Below are positions 42,644 through 51,629 of a stretch of DNA of 58,408 nucleotides, one piece after another. The DNA is from Nocardia aobensis NBRC 100429 (lineage in GTDB: Bacteria > Actinomycetota > Actinomycetes > Mycobacteriales > Mycobacteriaceae), in the NCBI RefSeq assembly GCF_000308375.1, contig NZ_BAFQ01000291.1, positions 1 to 58,408 of the forward strand, read 5' to 3'. The notes under the pieces were generated by a model, which was not told the origin of the DNA, did no database searches, and saw only the letters and a list, made by a program, of their open reading frames with translations. Numbering within the stretch: position 1 is the first letter of the stretch; the number at the start of each line of letters is the position of its first letter. A program made the translations under genes and the position numbers.

Positions 42644-42699
42644 TTCGAATTCCTTCCCACCGAGGATGTCACGATGAACAACACCGACCGGAGCGGATC

Positions 42700-43662
42700 A
42701 TGCAGACCATGACCGAAGCCGAAGCCGGCGACAAGGATTTCGAAAGGCTGAGCGAGCCGTTCCGGCGTGAGCTGCTCGCCTACTGCTACCGCATGCTCGG
42801 CTCGGTCGAGGATGCCGAAGAGGTGGTGCAAGACGTCTACCTCGCGGCATGGCGTGCCTACGACCGCTTCGAAGAACGATCGTCGCTGCGTACCTGGCTG
42901 TACCGCATCACGACCCGGGCATGTTTCAAGGCGCTGGACAACAGCAGACGCCGTCCTCTGCCCGCGGATCTGGTTGCCCCACAGACAAACTCGGATGCCG
43001 CCCTCGACGCACCGACTCGGGAGGTGCCGTGGCTTCAGCCGATACCCGATTTCCTGTTCACCACCGCACCGGCCGATCCGGCGACCGTCGTGGTGGAACG
43101 ACAGACGATGCGGCTCGCGCTCATCGGAGCACTACAACAGCTTCCACCACGACAACGGGCCGTGCTGATTCTCCGCGACGTACTGCAATGGCGCGCCGCC
43201 GAGGTCGCGGAACTGCTGGAGATGACGACTGCGGCCGTCAACAGCGCGCTGCAACGTGCCCGAACCCAGGTCCCGGTCCGGCGAGACGAGCTGACCGAAC
43301 CCGCCGAGCCACAGTTGCGGGCCCTGCTCGACCGATACGTGGCCGCGTTCGAAACAGCGGACGTCGATCAACTCGTCGCGGTATTGACCGAGGACGCCAG
43401 GTGGGAGATGCCGCCGATCACGACCTGGTTCGAAGGGCGCGATACCATCGTCGCTTTTCTCACCAAGCAGATGCGCGTGATCGGGCCTGCGACGCTGGTC
43501 GCCGCTGCAGCCAACGGACAGCCCGCCTTCGCGGTCTACGCTCGCGGTGGCGACGGCACTTATCACCCCCACGCGCTGCACGTCCTGACTCTCACGACCG
43601 ACGGCGTCGCCCGGATCGTCGCGTTCCACGGCGCATCGTTGTTTCCGCTATTCGGACTCTGA
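42700..43662 (+). CDS. ECF sigma factor with SnoaL-like C-terminal domain (SigG/TIGR02960-like)
   Basis: 320 aa. Sigma region 2 is RRELLAYCYRMLGSVEDAEEVVQDVYLAAWRAYDRFEER; region 4 is LPPRQRAVLILRDVLQWRAAEVAELLEMTTAAVNSALQRAR. A C-terminal SnoaL-type domain (about 200-320; LLDRYVAAFETADVDQLVAVLTEDARWEMPP) replaces a cognate anti-sigma gene in such ECF groups and is thought to control activity. ATG 42700 or 42709 may start it. A sigma-like fragment follows 12 bases downstream. Confidence 0.9.
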   Translation: MQTMTEAEAGDKDFERLSEPFRRELLAYCYRMLGSVEDAEEVVQDVYLAAWRAYDRFEERSSLRTWLYRITTRACFKALDNSRRRPLPADLVAPQTNSDAALDAPTREVPWLQPIPDFLFTTAPADPATVVVERQTMRLALIGALQQLPPRQRAVLILRDVLQWRAAEVAELLEMTTAAVNSALQRARTQVPVRRDELTEPAEPQLRALLDRYVAAFETADVDQLVAVLTEDARWEMPPITTWFEGRDTIVAFLTKQMRVIGPATLVAAAANGQPAFAVYARGGDGTYHPHALHVLTLTTDGVARIVAFHGASLFPLFGL

Positions 43663-43674
43663 GACGGCGACAGC

Positions 43675-43905
43675 ATGTCCGAACCGGAAAACACCGCCGC
43701 ATGTGGTGCGACACTCGATACGCAGCTGCGGCTGTTCTGCTGTCTCATGCTCGGCTCGGTCGACGCCGCCGACCGTGTGATGCGGCAGATCTACCGTCAC
43801 GCACCCGACCATCGAGACGATCGGCAGATTGAGCAATCAGAACGCGCCCGGCTGTTCGGTATCGCCGCCGGCCTCTGTGGCGTTGGCAATTGTTCATCGC
43901 ACTGA
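43675..43905 (+). CDS. Short sigma-region-2-like protein or fragment
   Basis: 76 aa. LDTQLRLFCCLMLGSVDAADRVMRQIYRHAPDH aligns with the region 2 segment of the upstream sigma factor (LLAYCYRMLGSVEDAEEVVQDVYLAA), after which similarity fades. No region 4 exists. It could be a truncated paralogue or a small protein that mimics region 2. The ribosome site is weak, but it follows the sigma gene closely and could be translated by coupling. Confidence 0.5.
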   Translation: MSEPENTAACGATLDTQLRLFCCLMLGSVDAADRVMRQIYRHAPDHRDDRQIEQSERARLFGIAAGLCGVGNCSSH

Positions 43906-43970
43906 TCGGAGTGCCGCCGGCATGAAGCTGTCGGCCGCGGGAGTCGATATCCCTAGAGGTTGCGCGATTT

Positions 43971-43992
43971 TCAGTGCACGGTCGTACACTGA
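43971..43992. promoter_or_regulatory. 22-bp palindrome directly before the lipase-like gene
   Basis: Arms TCAGTG and CACTGA are perfectly complementary and inner ACG/CGT pairs continue the symmetry (20 of 22 positions pair). It ends 4 bases before the GTG start at 43997, so a bound repressor would cover the transcription or translation start. Confidence 0.55.
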
Positions 43993-43996
43993 ATTG

Positions 43997-45238
43997 GTGA
44001 GCGATCGGCAACAGTCGGAGATCGAAGCGCTCGCCCGGTTGGCGGGCGATGAACTCGGCGGTGCCGTCGCCGGGGTCGCCACGGTGCATCGCGCCATCTC
44101 CGATCACGTCTTCGCGGCCGTGCGGCTGGGGGTCGGCCCCGCCGCTCTGCCGGTGCAGGTGGTGCACGATTCCATCGCCGACAGCGTGTACCGGATCGCC
44201 AGCGGTTCCGCGGTCTCGGCGGGCGTGCTGGCCGAACATGCCGCGACGCTCTCCGGGGTATCCGCCCCGTCGCGTACGGTTTTCGGTTCGGGCTTCCTCG
44301 CTGCCCTGCAGGGGTTGATCGGTGACACTCTCGCCCAGCAGCGGCCGATTCTCGCCCCTCCCATGACGTTTCGGTCCGGCGGCGAACCGGTGGCGCCGGA
44401 ACGGCTCGCGGAGTACATCACGAACCCGAGCGGTCGGCTCGTGATCTTCCTGCACGGTTTGGCGGAAACCGAACACGCGTGGCGTCTCGGCGGCAGACCG
44501 ACCTATGCCGAACGACTCGAGGCCGATCTGGGCTGCACATCCCTTCAGGTGCGGTACAACAGCGGTCTGCACATTTCCGAGAACGCCCGGCAACTGGATG
44601 ATCTGTTACAGCGCCTCGTCGAGCACTGGCCGGTCGAGGTCGAACAGTTGTCGCTGGTCGGCCATTCGATGGGTGGGCTCATCGCCCGTGGCGCGTGTTT
44701 CGACGCCACCGAGGAGGGACGTTCCTGGGTACGCCAGGTGCGCCAGGTGGTCTGCCTCGGGTCACCTCATCTCGGAGCGCCGCTCGAGCAATTCGTCCAT
44801 TACCTCTCCGCGGCGCTGGTCCGCGTCCCGGAGACCCGCCCGTTCGGACGACTGCTACGCCGCCGCAGTGCGGGCATCCGCGATCTGCGTCAAGGTTCGC
44901 TGGTCGATCAGGACTGGGACGGTGTGGACGCGGACGCGTTGCGCCGCCGAGCGATCCGCGAGGTTCCGCTGCTCGAGGGCGCCGATCATTACTTCGTCAC
45001 CGCGACCATCACTCGCAGCCCGCACCATCCTCTGGGCCGCGTCATCGGGGACGGTTTGGTGCTCACCACGAGCGGTTCGGGCCGAAAGCGCGCCCGGCGC
45101 ATCGGTTTCGACGACGACAACGGCATGCATTTACCCGGGGCGAATCATTTCACGCTGCTCAACCACGAGGCAGTCTATGAAGCGTTGTCCCACTGGTTGC
45201 GCGGCGAGCGCGAACAGAAATCGCTGCGTTCGGACTGA
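43997..45238 (+). CDS. PGAP1/lipase-like alpha/beta hydrolase
   Basis: 413 aa. A helical N-terminal third (residues 1-130, many Ala) precedes the hydrolase core: LVIFLHGLAETEHAWRLGG, nucleophile Ser in LSLVGHSMGGLIARGACF, VVCLGSPHLGAPLEQFVHYL, and a C-terminal His in MHLPGANHFTLLNHEAVYEAL. This lid-bearing, HGLAETEH-type family occurs in mycobacteria and nocardiae as putative lipases. No signal peptide is visible. GTG 43997 is nearly leaderless behind the palindrome. Confidence 0.82.
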   Translation: MSDRQQSEIEALARLAGDELGGAVAGVATVHRAISDHVFAAVRLGVGPAALPVQVVHDSIADSVYRIASGSAVSAGVLAEHAATLSGVSAPSRTVFGSGFLAALQGLIGDTLAQQRPILAPPMTFRSGGEPVAPERLAEYITNPSGRLVIFLHGLAETEHAWRLGGRPTYAERLEADLGCTSLQVRYNSGLHISENARQLDDLLQRLVEHWPVEVEQLSLVGHSMGGLIARGACFDATEEGRSWVRQVRQVVCLGSPHLGAPLEQFVHYLSAALVRVPETRPFGRLLRRRSAGIRDLRQGSLVDQDWDGVDADALRRRAIREVPLLEGADHYFVTATITRSPHHPLGRVIGDGLVLTTSGSGRKRARRIGFDDDNGMHLPGANHFTLLNHEAVYEALSHWLRGEREQKSLRSD

Positions 45239-45386
45239 GTCGGACGAATTCGAACCACAAGGGCCGTGAGAAGCCGAATACGTCGGCGTCCGTGGTGGCG
45301 GTTCATGATGATGTAGTCCGCGCATCGGCGCGAGACGGTGCGAAAAGCTGTCTACACGTGGCGTCGACAAGCAAGGATGGAACGCC

Positions 45387-46433
45387 GTGAGCCCAAGCTT
45401 CAGGATCGTGACGACCGCGATACAGGCAGCGGGCGCTCGCGCACTGTCGATGCCCTCGGCGTGGTGGTCGCTGCTGGCGCCCAAGCGCCCCGTCGTCGAT
45501 GGTCAGCAACTCTCCCCGCGCCTGCACGTGTTGGCCACCCTCGGAAAACGTGAACTGCTCGCCCGGCGGCCCCCGTCCCCGGCAACGCGAGCCCGCTTCG
45601 ATGTCCTGACACGCATCGCCGGCGGCATCGACCATACCGGGGCCGCTGTCGAAACCATCCAGCTGAGCGGTCCGGCCGGCCCGCTCAGCGCGCGACTCTA
45701 CGAACCCACAGAACTGCGGCGACCTTGCGGCTTGCTGGTGTACGTGCACGGCGGCGGCTGGCATCTGGGCAGCGCCGCCGGTTTCGACGCACCCGCCCGA
45801 CTCCTGGCCACGCGCGCCCGCGTGAAAGTACTGTCGGTCGACTACCGGCTCGCGCCCGAACATCCGTTCCCCGCGGCATTCGACGATGTACTGGCCGCGT
45901 ACCGATTCGCTGTCGATCACGCACCGGACTGGGGTGTCGACAGCAGCCGGATCGCGATCGGCGGCGACAGCGCCGGCGGCAATCTGGCAGCGGCGACCGC
46001 CCTGCATCTCGGTGCGGACTCTCGATACCGACCGGCTCTGGCTGTGCTGCTGTATCCGGTGGTCGACACCAGCATGGACGGCTACCGATCCAGCGACCTG
46101 TTCACCGTCCCCTTGGATCGCGGCTGCGTCGAACGAGCCCTGACTTGGTACGCCCCCGACCCGCACACCGCCCTCGACCCACGAGTGTGCGTGCTGCGCG
46201 CGCCGAATATGGGCCTCATGCCGGCCACTCACATCGCCACCGCCGGAATGGATGTCCTGCGAGACCAAGGCGAAGCCCTGGCCCGCCGACTCGACGACCT
46301 CGCCGTACCGGTATCGCTCGAACGCTACGACGACCTGCCGCACGGATTCGCCACCATGCTCGCAGACCCCGACGCACGCGCCGCCACCGAAGACATCGCC
46401 GATGCCGTCCGCGCACGAATAGGCGAGCCCTAG
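45387..46433 (+). CDS. Hormone-sensitive-lipase-family esterase
   Basis: 348 aa alpha/beta hydrolase of bacterial family IV. Oxyanion motif LVYVHGGGWHLGS, nucleophile Ser in IAIGGDSAGGNLAAATAL, DYRLAPEHPFPAAFDD, Asp in TAGMDVLRDQG and His in DLPHGFATML. The first 90 residues form the cap. Likely acts on short acyl esters. Start GTG 45387 chosen. Confidence 0.9.
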   Translation: MSPSFRIVTTAIQAAGARALSMPSAWWSLLAPKRPVVDGQQLSPRLHVLATLGKRELLARRPPSPATRARFDVLTRIAGGIDHTGAAVETIQLSGPAGPLSARLYEPTELRRPCGLLVYVHGGGWHLGSAAGFDAPARLLATRARVKVLSVDYRLAPEHPFPAAFDDVLAAYRFAVDHAPDWGVDSSRIAIGGDSAGGNLAAATALHLGADSRYRPALAVLLYPVVDTSMDGYRSSDLFTVPLDRGCVERALTWYAPDPHTALDPRVCVLRAPNMGLMPATHIATAGMDVLRDQGEALARRLDDLAVPVSLERYDDLPHGFATMLADPDARAATEDIADAVRARIGEP

Positions 46434-46467
46434 CACCAGGCGGATCGACGTCAGGCGGGGAGGTGGA

Positions 46468-46550
46468 CGCGCAGTGTCGGCGATGTAGAGGTTGCCTGCC
46501 GCGTCGAAGGCGGCGCCGTTGGCCATGGCGAGGCCGCTCACGAACACCTC
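46468..46550 (-). pseudogene. SMP-30/gluconolactonase-like gene fragment
   Basis: The minus strand encodes EVFVSGLAMANGAAFDAAGN followed by LYIADTAR, a typical SMP-30/NHL beta-propeller blade, with nothing of the protein on either side. It overlaps the truncated end of the XRE regulator in another frame, so a deletion has fused the two. Confidence 0.55.
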
Positions 46551-47221
46551 ACGCCGGTCGCGGTGGCGAATGCGCGCGAATCGGTGCTCGCGACACACAC
46601 CGCGTAGGCATGCCACAGCTCAGCGAATTCCGCACTGGCCGTGAGAAGTTCGCCGATCACGCACCGCAGACGGGAATCGTCGGGATACACTGCGCCGGCT
46701 TGCCGGAAGCCCGCGACGATCGCCTGGCACGTCCAGGTCCAGTCGACGCAGAAGTCCCGGCTGACCGATTCGAGGAACGTCATTCGAGCCACATTGTCGC
46801 GCGGATATGCCGAGAAGAACGCCCTTGCCATGACGTTCGCCGCAAGGATGTCCATCGAAGAATCCATCACGAATGCCGGTGCGGCCGAATAGTTTTCCAG
46901 CATCTGCCGGAGCACGGGATCGACCGTTTCCACCGCGCGGGCGGCCGGAACGACGCCGGCCGGACGGAACAGATGCTCCCTCAACGCGTCCGAGAGCAGC
47001 AGGTTCCGACTCAGCGCATCGAGTATCTGCGCGGAAGGATGCCGCTCACGCCCACGCTCCAGATGGGTGTAGTAATCGGCACTCATTCCCGCCGCGTCGG
47101 CCACTTCTTCACGCCGCAGCCCGGCCACCCGGCGACGACCATACGAGACCAGCCCGAGCTGATCAGGTCGCACGCTCGCCCGCCGCGCCCGCAGGAACCC
47201 GCCGAGTTGGTTGCCCGTCAC
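46538..47221 (-). CDS. XRE-family regulator (MmyB-like), C-terminally truncated
   Basis: 227 aa. The helix-turn-helix is at residues 3-65 (FLRARRASVRPDQLGL, then RVAGLRREEVADAAGMSADYYTHLERGRERHPSAQIL). The MmyB-like ligand-binding domain follows (LRQMLENYSAAPAFVMDSSMDILAANVMARAFF; FVDWTWTCQ-like region). It stops being recognisable after FAELWHAYAVCVAS, where family members continue for about 40 residues with the HPxxG motif. GTG 47221 is the likely start. It is divergent from the acyltransferase gene. Truncation may leave it able to bind DNA but unable to respond to ligand. Confidence 0.8.
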   Translation of the reverse strand: MTGNQLGGFLRARRASVRPDQLGLVSYGRRRVAGLRREEVADAAGMSADYYTHLERGRERHPSAQILDALSRNLLLSDALREHLFRPAGVVPAARAVETVDPVLRQMLENYSAAPAFVMDSSMDILAANVMARAFFSAYPRDNVARMTFLESVSRDFCVDWTWTCQAIVAGFRQAGAVYPDDSRLRCVIGELLTASAEFAELWHAYAVCVASTDSRAFATATGVRCS

Positions 47222-47409
47222 TCCGCCCACGTCAGGCGGTCCGTGAAACGCGGGTCCAGGACTTCCTTCGAATCCCGGTCCGGGAGAATTCCGCGATGTC
47301 GAACCGCCGAATTCGACCATAAGCAGCACATCCGGCACCGCAAATTCGTCTGCCACGGAATCGGCACGTCGTCGCGTCACGACCGGGTCGATCAATCACA
47401 ATGCTGCAC

Positions 47410-49576
47410 ATGACGGACACGGCCGTGAGCGGGTTGGCAAATCGGCAGGCAGACCGGGTTCACCATGCATCGCAGCCTCGGGAAGGATTTCGGCCCGATA
47501 TCGAGGGCCTGCGAGCGGTCGCTGTCGTGGCAGTCGTGCTGTTCCATGCGGGAATTCCGGGTATAAGCGGTGGATTTGTCGGTGTGGACGTCTTTTTCGT
47601 GATTTCCGGATTTCTGATCACCGGCATACTGTGGCGAGAGGTAAGAGCCAGCGGCACCATCGGGTTGGCCCGGTTCTACGGAGCACGCGCTCGCCGGCTG
47701 CTGCCCGCGGCGGGCATCGTGGTGGTCGCCACCGCGGTCGGCGCGGCGGCGCTGTTGCCGCCGCTGCAGGCGCGCCAGGTCCTCGGCGACGGGATCGCCG
47801 GCGCGTTGTATGTCGGAAACAATCGGCTGGCCCTGCGCGGCACCGATTACCTCGCGGCGAGCGAGCCGCCTTCGCCGTTCGAGCACTTCTGGTCACTCGG
47901 CGTGGAGGAACAGTTCTATCTGGTGTGGCCGGTGCTCATCGTCGCGTCGGCATGGCTCGTGCGGCGCCGCCGCACCGGATCGGCCGGGCCACTTCCCTAT
48001 CTGATCATTCTTGCGGCTGTCGCCGCGCTCTCGTTCACGATCTCACTGATCTGGACCGGCACGCTGCCTCCGTGGGCATTCTTTTCGCTGCCCGCCGGCG
48101 TGGGAGTTGGCCGCCGGCGGCCTGGTGGCGCTCTCGGTTGTCGTGTGGTCCCGGTTGCCGCACTCGGTGGCCGCGCCGGCCGGATGGATCGGTCTGGTTC
48201 TGGTCCTCTTTGCTTGCACCCAATTCGACGGCAGGACACCCTATCCCGGCAGCGCGGCCCTGATGCCCGTCGCGGGTACTGCTCTGATGATCGTATCCGG
48301 CTGTGCCGGACCACGTTTCGGGGTCGGTCGGCTGCTGACCCGCGGTCCGGTGCGGGCGATCGGAGCCGTGTCCTACGCCTGGTATCTGTGGCATTGGCCG
48401 GTGTTGCTGCTGGCACCGCATATGCTGGGCCATCCGCTCGGGCGAGTCGGCGCAATCGGTGCGCTCGTGATGGCCGGCGGGCTTGCCCTGCTCACCCAGT
48501 GGACGGTCGAGAATCCGGTCCGCTTCGCTGCACCGCTGCGGAACTCGGCCGCGCGCAGCCTCGCCTGCGGCTTCGCCTGCACCGCACTCGCCACGAGTGC
48601 GGCACTCGTCCTGCTCGCGCTCGTCCCCGCCCCGGTCGGGCACGGCGAGGCGGCACCGTCCCTCGTACTCACCACGCCCCGCGACTCGGCCGCGACCGCC
48701 GCCGACCCCCGTGACGAGGCGGTCCGGCAGCTGATGGCACAGGCGCAATCCGCGGTCGCCGCCTCGGCCGAAATCCGTGCTGTCCCATCGAATCTCACCC
48801 CTTCGCTCGACATCGCGCCCGGCGACAAGGCCGACGCGTTCACCAACGGCTGTGTCCGGTCGTGGCGCGAGGTCGGCCAGGCCGAGTGCGCCTCGGGTGA
48901 TCCGGACTCGTCCACCACGGTGGCCCTGGTGGGCGATTCCCATGCGGCGATGTGGAATCCGGCGCTCGAGCCGATCGCCGAGGCGCGGCACTGGCGGCTG
49001 GAAACGATGGCCAAGGTCACCTGCCCCCTGCTGGACCTGCCCATCACCAGCCCGTACTTGGACCGGGAGTACACCGAATGCGAGCAGTGGCGCGGCCAGG
49101 TGCTGAACCGGCTGCGCAACGAGCGCCCGCGGTTGGTCGTGGTGGGCATGTCCCGACGCTACGGCGGCGATTTCGGCTTCGTCTCCTACGATCGAGCCTG
49201 GGTCGACAGCCTGGCCCGCCTGGTGTCCGAGCTGCGCGCGATCGGTTCGGCGGTGCTCGTTCTCGGCCCGATCCCCGATCCCCACAGCACGGTGCCGACG
49301 TGCCTGTCCGAACACCTCGACGATGCCACCGCATGCGCACCCGCACGCCCCGTCGGAGTGAACGACGCCGGCGTCACGGCCGAGCAGGCGGCGACCACGG
49401 CCGGTGGCGGCGAGTACGCCGATCTCACCTCGATGTTCTGCGCTGCGGGCCGCTGCCCCGTCATCGTCGGCAATACTCTGGTGTTCCGCGACGACAATCA
49501 CCTCACCGTCAGCTACGCCCAGACCCTCGGACGAGCGATCGGTGCCCTCACCGACCGCGCCCTCGCCCACGGATGA
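47410..49576 (+). pseudogene. Membrane acyltransferase 3 / SGNH-domain protein, frameshifted
   Basis: Two frames make one OafA/YrhL-like O-acyltransferase of about 720 aa. The first (to about 48100) has RPDIEGLRAVAVVAVVLFHAG, GGFVGVDVFFVISGFLITG and FEHFWSLGVEEQFYLVWPVL. The second picks up at WELAAGGLVALSVVVWSRLP, with more helices, and ends in a periplasmic SGNH domain (VALVGDSHAAMWNPALEP, VVVGMSRRYGGDFG, DDNHLTVSYAQTLG). The switch lies at about 48095-48105, where loss of two bases (or gain of one) in a GC-rich stretch would explain it. It is a disrupted gene or a sequencing error. Such enzymes acylate cell-surface polysaccharides or peptidoglycan. Confidence 0.8.
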
Positions 49577-49641
49577 CGGGCACCGGAATCCACTGCGGCA
49601 TCGGACGCCGGCTCTGCCAGTGCAGAGTGCCCGCTCGGCTC

Positions 49642-50559
49642 CTACGGGAGAGTGGTGGCGAACATGAAGTTCCACAAGCGATCTCGCAGATCCTCGCCCG
49701 CCGCGCCGGACGGCCACTGGTGAAACTGGCCGTTTTCCACCCGGTACTGCACGGAGGTCCCGCTCCGGCACGGTCCGTAGCCGGCCGTCGTGCCGAAGGT
49801 GTCGCTGGACCGGGCTGGAAGGACGGGGCAGCCATCGCGATCTACCCATGCGCCGACGTTGGCCACACCGGCCGCCGGATCGGAGATCGGGTCGACCTGT
49901 CCCTGGGCGATGACGACGGAGATCGGGCGAGCCGGTTTGCAGGGCGACCCGGGACTGGGAATCAGCAGGGTGGGGTTGGGGAGGGTGGGATCGCCTCCCT
50001 CCCAGGAGGTTACGTCCGCGAAGACGTCGGAGGCGTCGCACGCCAGCCGCTGCGACATGATGCCGCCGTCGGACCAGCCGCTGCTGTATACGCGTCCGGG
50101 GTCGATGCACCAATTCGCCTCGATGTCGGCGACGACCGAGCGCAGGAACCGGACGTCGATCGAGCCCTGCTGGAATTCCCAATCGTTGCCCACCAGACCG
50201 TTACCGGGATCCAGCGGCAGATTGTTGGCGTTGCCCTGCGGGTAGGCGACGATGAAGTGGTGCGCGCCCGCGTAGGGAGTCCAGCCCGAGACCTGCTCGA
50301 AATCTGCCGCATTGCTGGCATTTCCATGCTCGGCGAGCAGCAGCGGCACCGAGTGTCCGGCCAGGCCGGCGGGAACGTTGAGCCGATAGATCCTGTTACC
50401 GATCGTCCGTACGACGGTACCGGCTGTCGGTGCCAGACTGCATTGCGCCGCGGCGGGGCGAACCGGGCTCCGATCAACATGTGTCACCTGCGCAATCTGC
50501 AATGACGCGACGACTGCGGCGATAGCGGCCGCGGCGAGGTGAATTGCGATAGCGCGCAT
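49642..50559 (-). CDS. Secreted PHB-depolymerase-like esterase (LpqC-like)
   Basis: 305 aa. Signal peptide MRAIAIHLAAAAIAAVVASLQIA without a lipobox, so it is secreted rather than lipid-anchored. The hydrolase core has VPLLLAEHGNASNAADF, nucleophile Ser in RVYSSGWSDGGIMSQRLACD and His in NGQFHQWPSG. Six Cys in the mature part suggest disulfides. Family members hydrolyse polyhydroxybutyrate or aromatic esters. Single gene. Confidence 0.85.
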   Translation of the reverse strand: MRAIAIHLAAAAIAAVVASLQIAQVTHVDRSPVRPAAAQCSLAPTAGTVVRTIGNRIYRLNVPAGLAGHSVPLLLAEHGNASNAADFEQVSGWTPYAGAHHFIVAYPQGNANNLPLDPGNGLVGNDWEFQQGSIDVRFLRSVVADIEANWCIDPGRVYSSGWSDGGIMSQRLACDASDVFADVTSWEGGDPTLPNPTLLIPSPGSPCKPARPISVVIAQGQVDPISDPAAGVANVGAWVDRDGCPVLPARSSDTFGTTAGYGPCRSGTSVQYRVENGQFHQWPSGAAGEDLRDRLWNFMFATTLP

Positions 50560-50679
50560 ACTTTCCCATCATCGAGACGGCGATGGGCAGCAGCCTACTG
50601 TGGCCCTGGTTTTCCATAGTGGTAAACGGTTGAATCGGTTCACCTCGCCTGCGCGCGACCGAATTTCGTGGACACAATG

Positions 50680-50714
50680 CTGGGCTCGGAGGCCACGACG
50701 GCCTCCGAGCCCAG
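50680..50714 (-). terminator. Very strong 15-bp terminator hairpin
   Basis: CTGGGCTCGGAGGCC (50680-50694) and its exact complement (50700-50714) enclose a 5-base loop. It lies 77 bases downstream of the GlsB-type gene and upstream of the esterase on the same strand, so it most likely terminates the former. No T-run follows. Confidence 0.75.
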
Positions 50715-50790
50715 TATTACGCCTCCGTTCATCACACCCAACTCACGCCCGACCGGGCGGGCGAACGGGCGATCCCGAGGCGAGGCGCCC

Positions 50791-51066
50791 TTATCGGAGT
50801 GCGCGTCCGCGGCCGGTGACCATACCGACCAGGAACAACAAGACCACCGCGCCGCCGAGGCAGGTGAAGAAGCTGAACCACAAGCCTCCGCCCTCGACAT
50901 CGACGCCGAACAGTTTCAGCAGGAACCCGCCGATGAGGCCGCCGACCACGCCGACCACAATATTGAGCAGAATGCCCTGCTGAGCATCGGTTTTCATGAT
51001 CTTGCTGGCCAGCCAGCCCGCCAATCCACCGATGATGATCCAACCGATGATTCCCAGACCCAGCAT
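50791..51066 (-). CDS. GlsB/YeaQ/YmgE-family small membrane protein
   Basis: 91 aa, three hydrophobic segments with GIIGWIIIGGLAGWLASKIMK and NIVVGVVGGLIGGFLLKLFG, the hallmark of this stress-associated family (transglycosylase-associated proteins). Start ATG 51066 has GAGGAGA upstream. Commonly stress- or stationary-phase-induced; molecular role not established. Confidence 0.92.
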   Translation of the reverse strand: MLGLGIIGWIIIGGLAGWLASKIMKTDAQQGILLNIVVGVVGGLIGGFLLKLFGVDVEGGGLWFSFFTCLGGAVVLLFLVGMVTGRGRALR

Positions 51067-51629
51067 CGTGTCTCCTCTTTCGAACGTCGAAACGCTCCTC
51101 ATCCGAGCGTGCTCGACGCCGATATACCCCGCATCCCGACAACCAACCAACCGACATCGAAAGCACCAAACACTCTGTGTGACAGCCACTTCGCGTACAA
51201 CAGTCTGTCCGCGTCTATGCCGCGCCGGGCATCGCCGTACCGGGCCCGCGGTCGAAGATTCGGCCACGCCCACATCGTGATCACCACCGTCCTCGCGCTT
51301 ATCCGGGAAACCCGCATCGTCGGTGTTCGACCAACCAGCGGCGATCGGAGGATTCGCCGACCGCCGCCCCCGGGAAGCCGGGACCGCTGATCGCTGTTTC
51401 GACACCAGCAACGGCGGTAGCGTAGAGAGGGCGGGCGGCAGGAGCGAACAGCATAGAAAAAGGGGCCCGGTTCGAACAGGGTCTTTTCGCGGGGTCCGTC
51501 GGCCACCGGAAATTGCATCGAAAATGTGAACCTGGCACACCTGCTGTTCGTGCTTGCTGGGTAGGACGAAGGATAGACGGGCAAGCTTCTCACCAACGAG
51601 CACAACGGCGAGTTGCGGCAGGGAGTGCC
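51067..51629. other. Divergent intergenic region, nothing recognised
   Basis: 563 bases between the GlsB-type gene and the monooxygenase-methyltransferase gene. Reading frames are patchy on both strands and none shows a family. It must contain two promoters; I cannot point to their elements. Confidence 0.4.

Noticed and set aside
48035..50182. 715-codon minus-strand reading frame
   Set aside because: Antisense of the acyltransferase/SGNH gene and the end of the esterase gene; composition typical of shadow frames in high-GC DNA.
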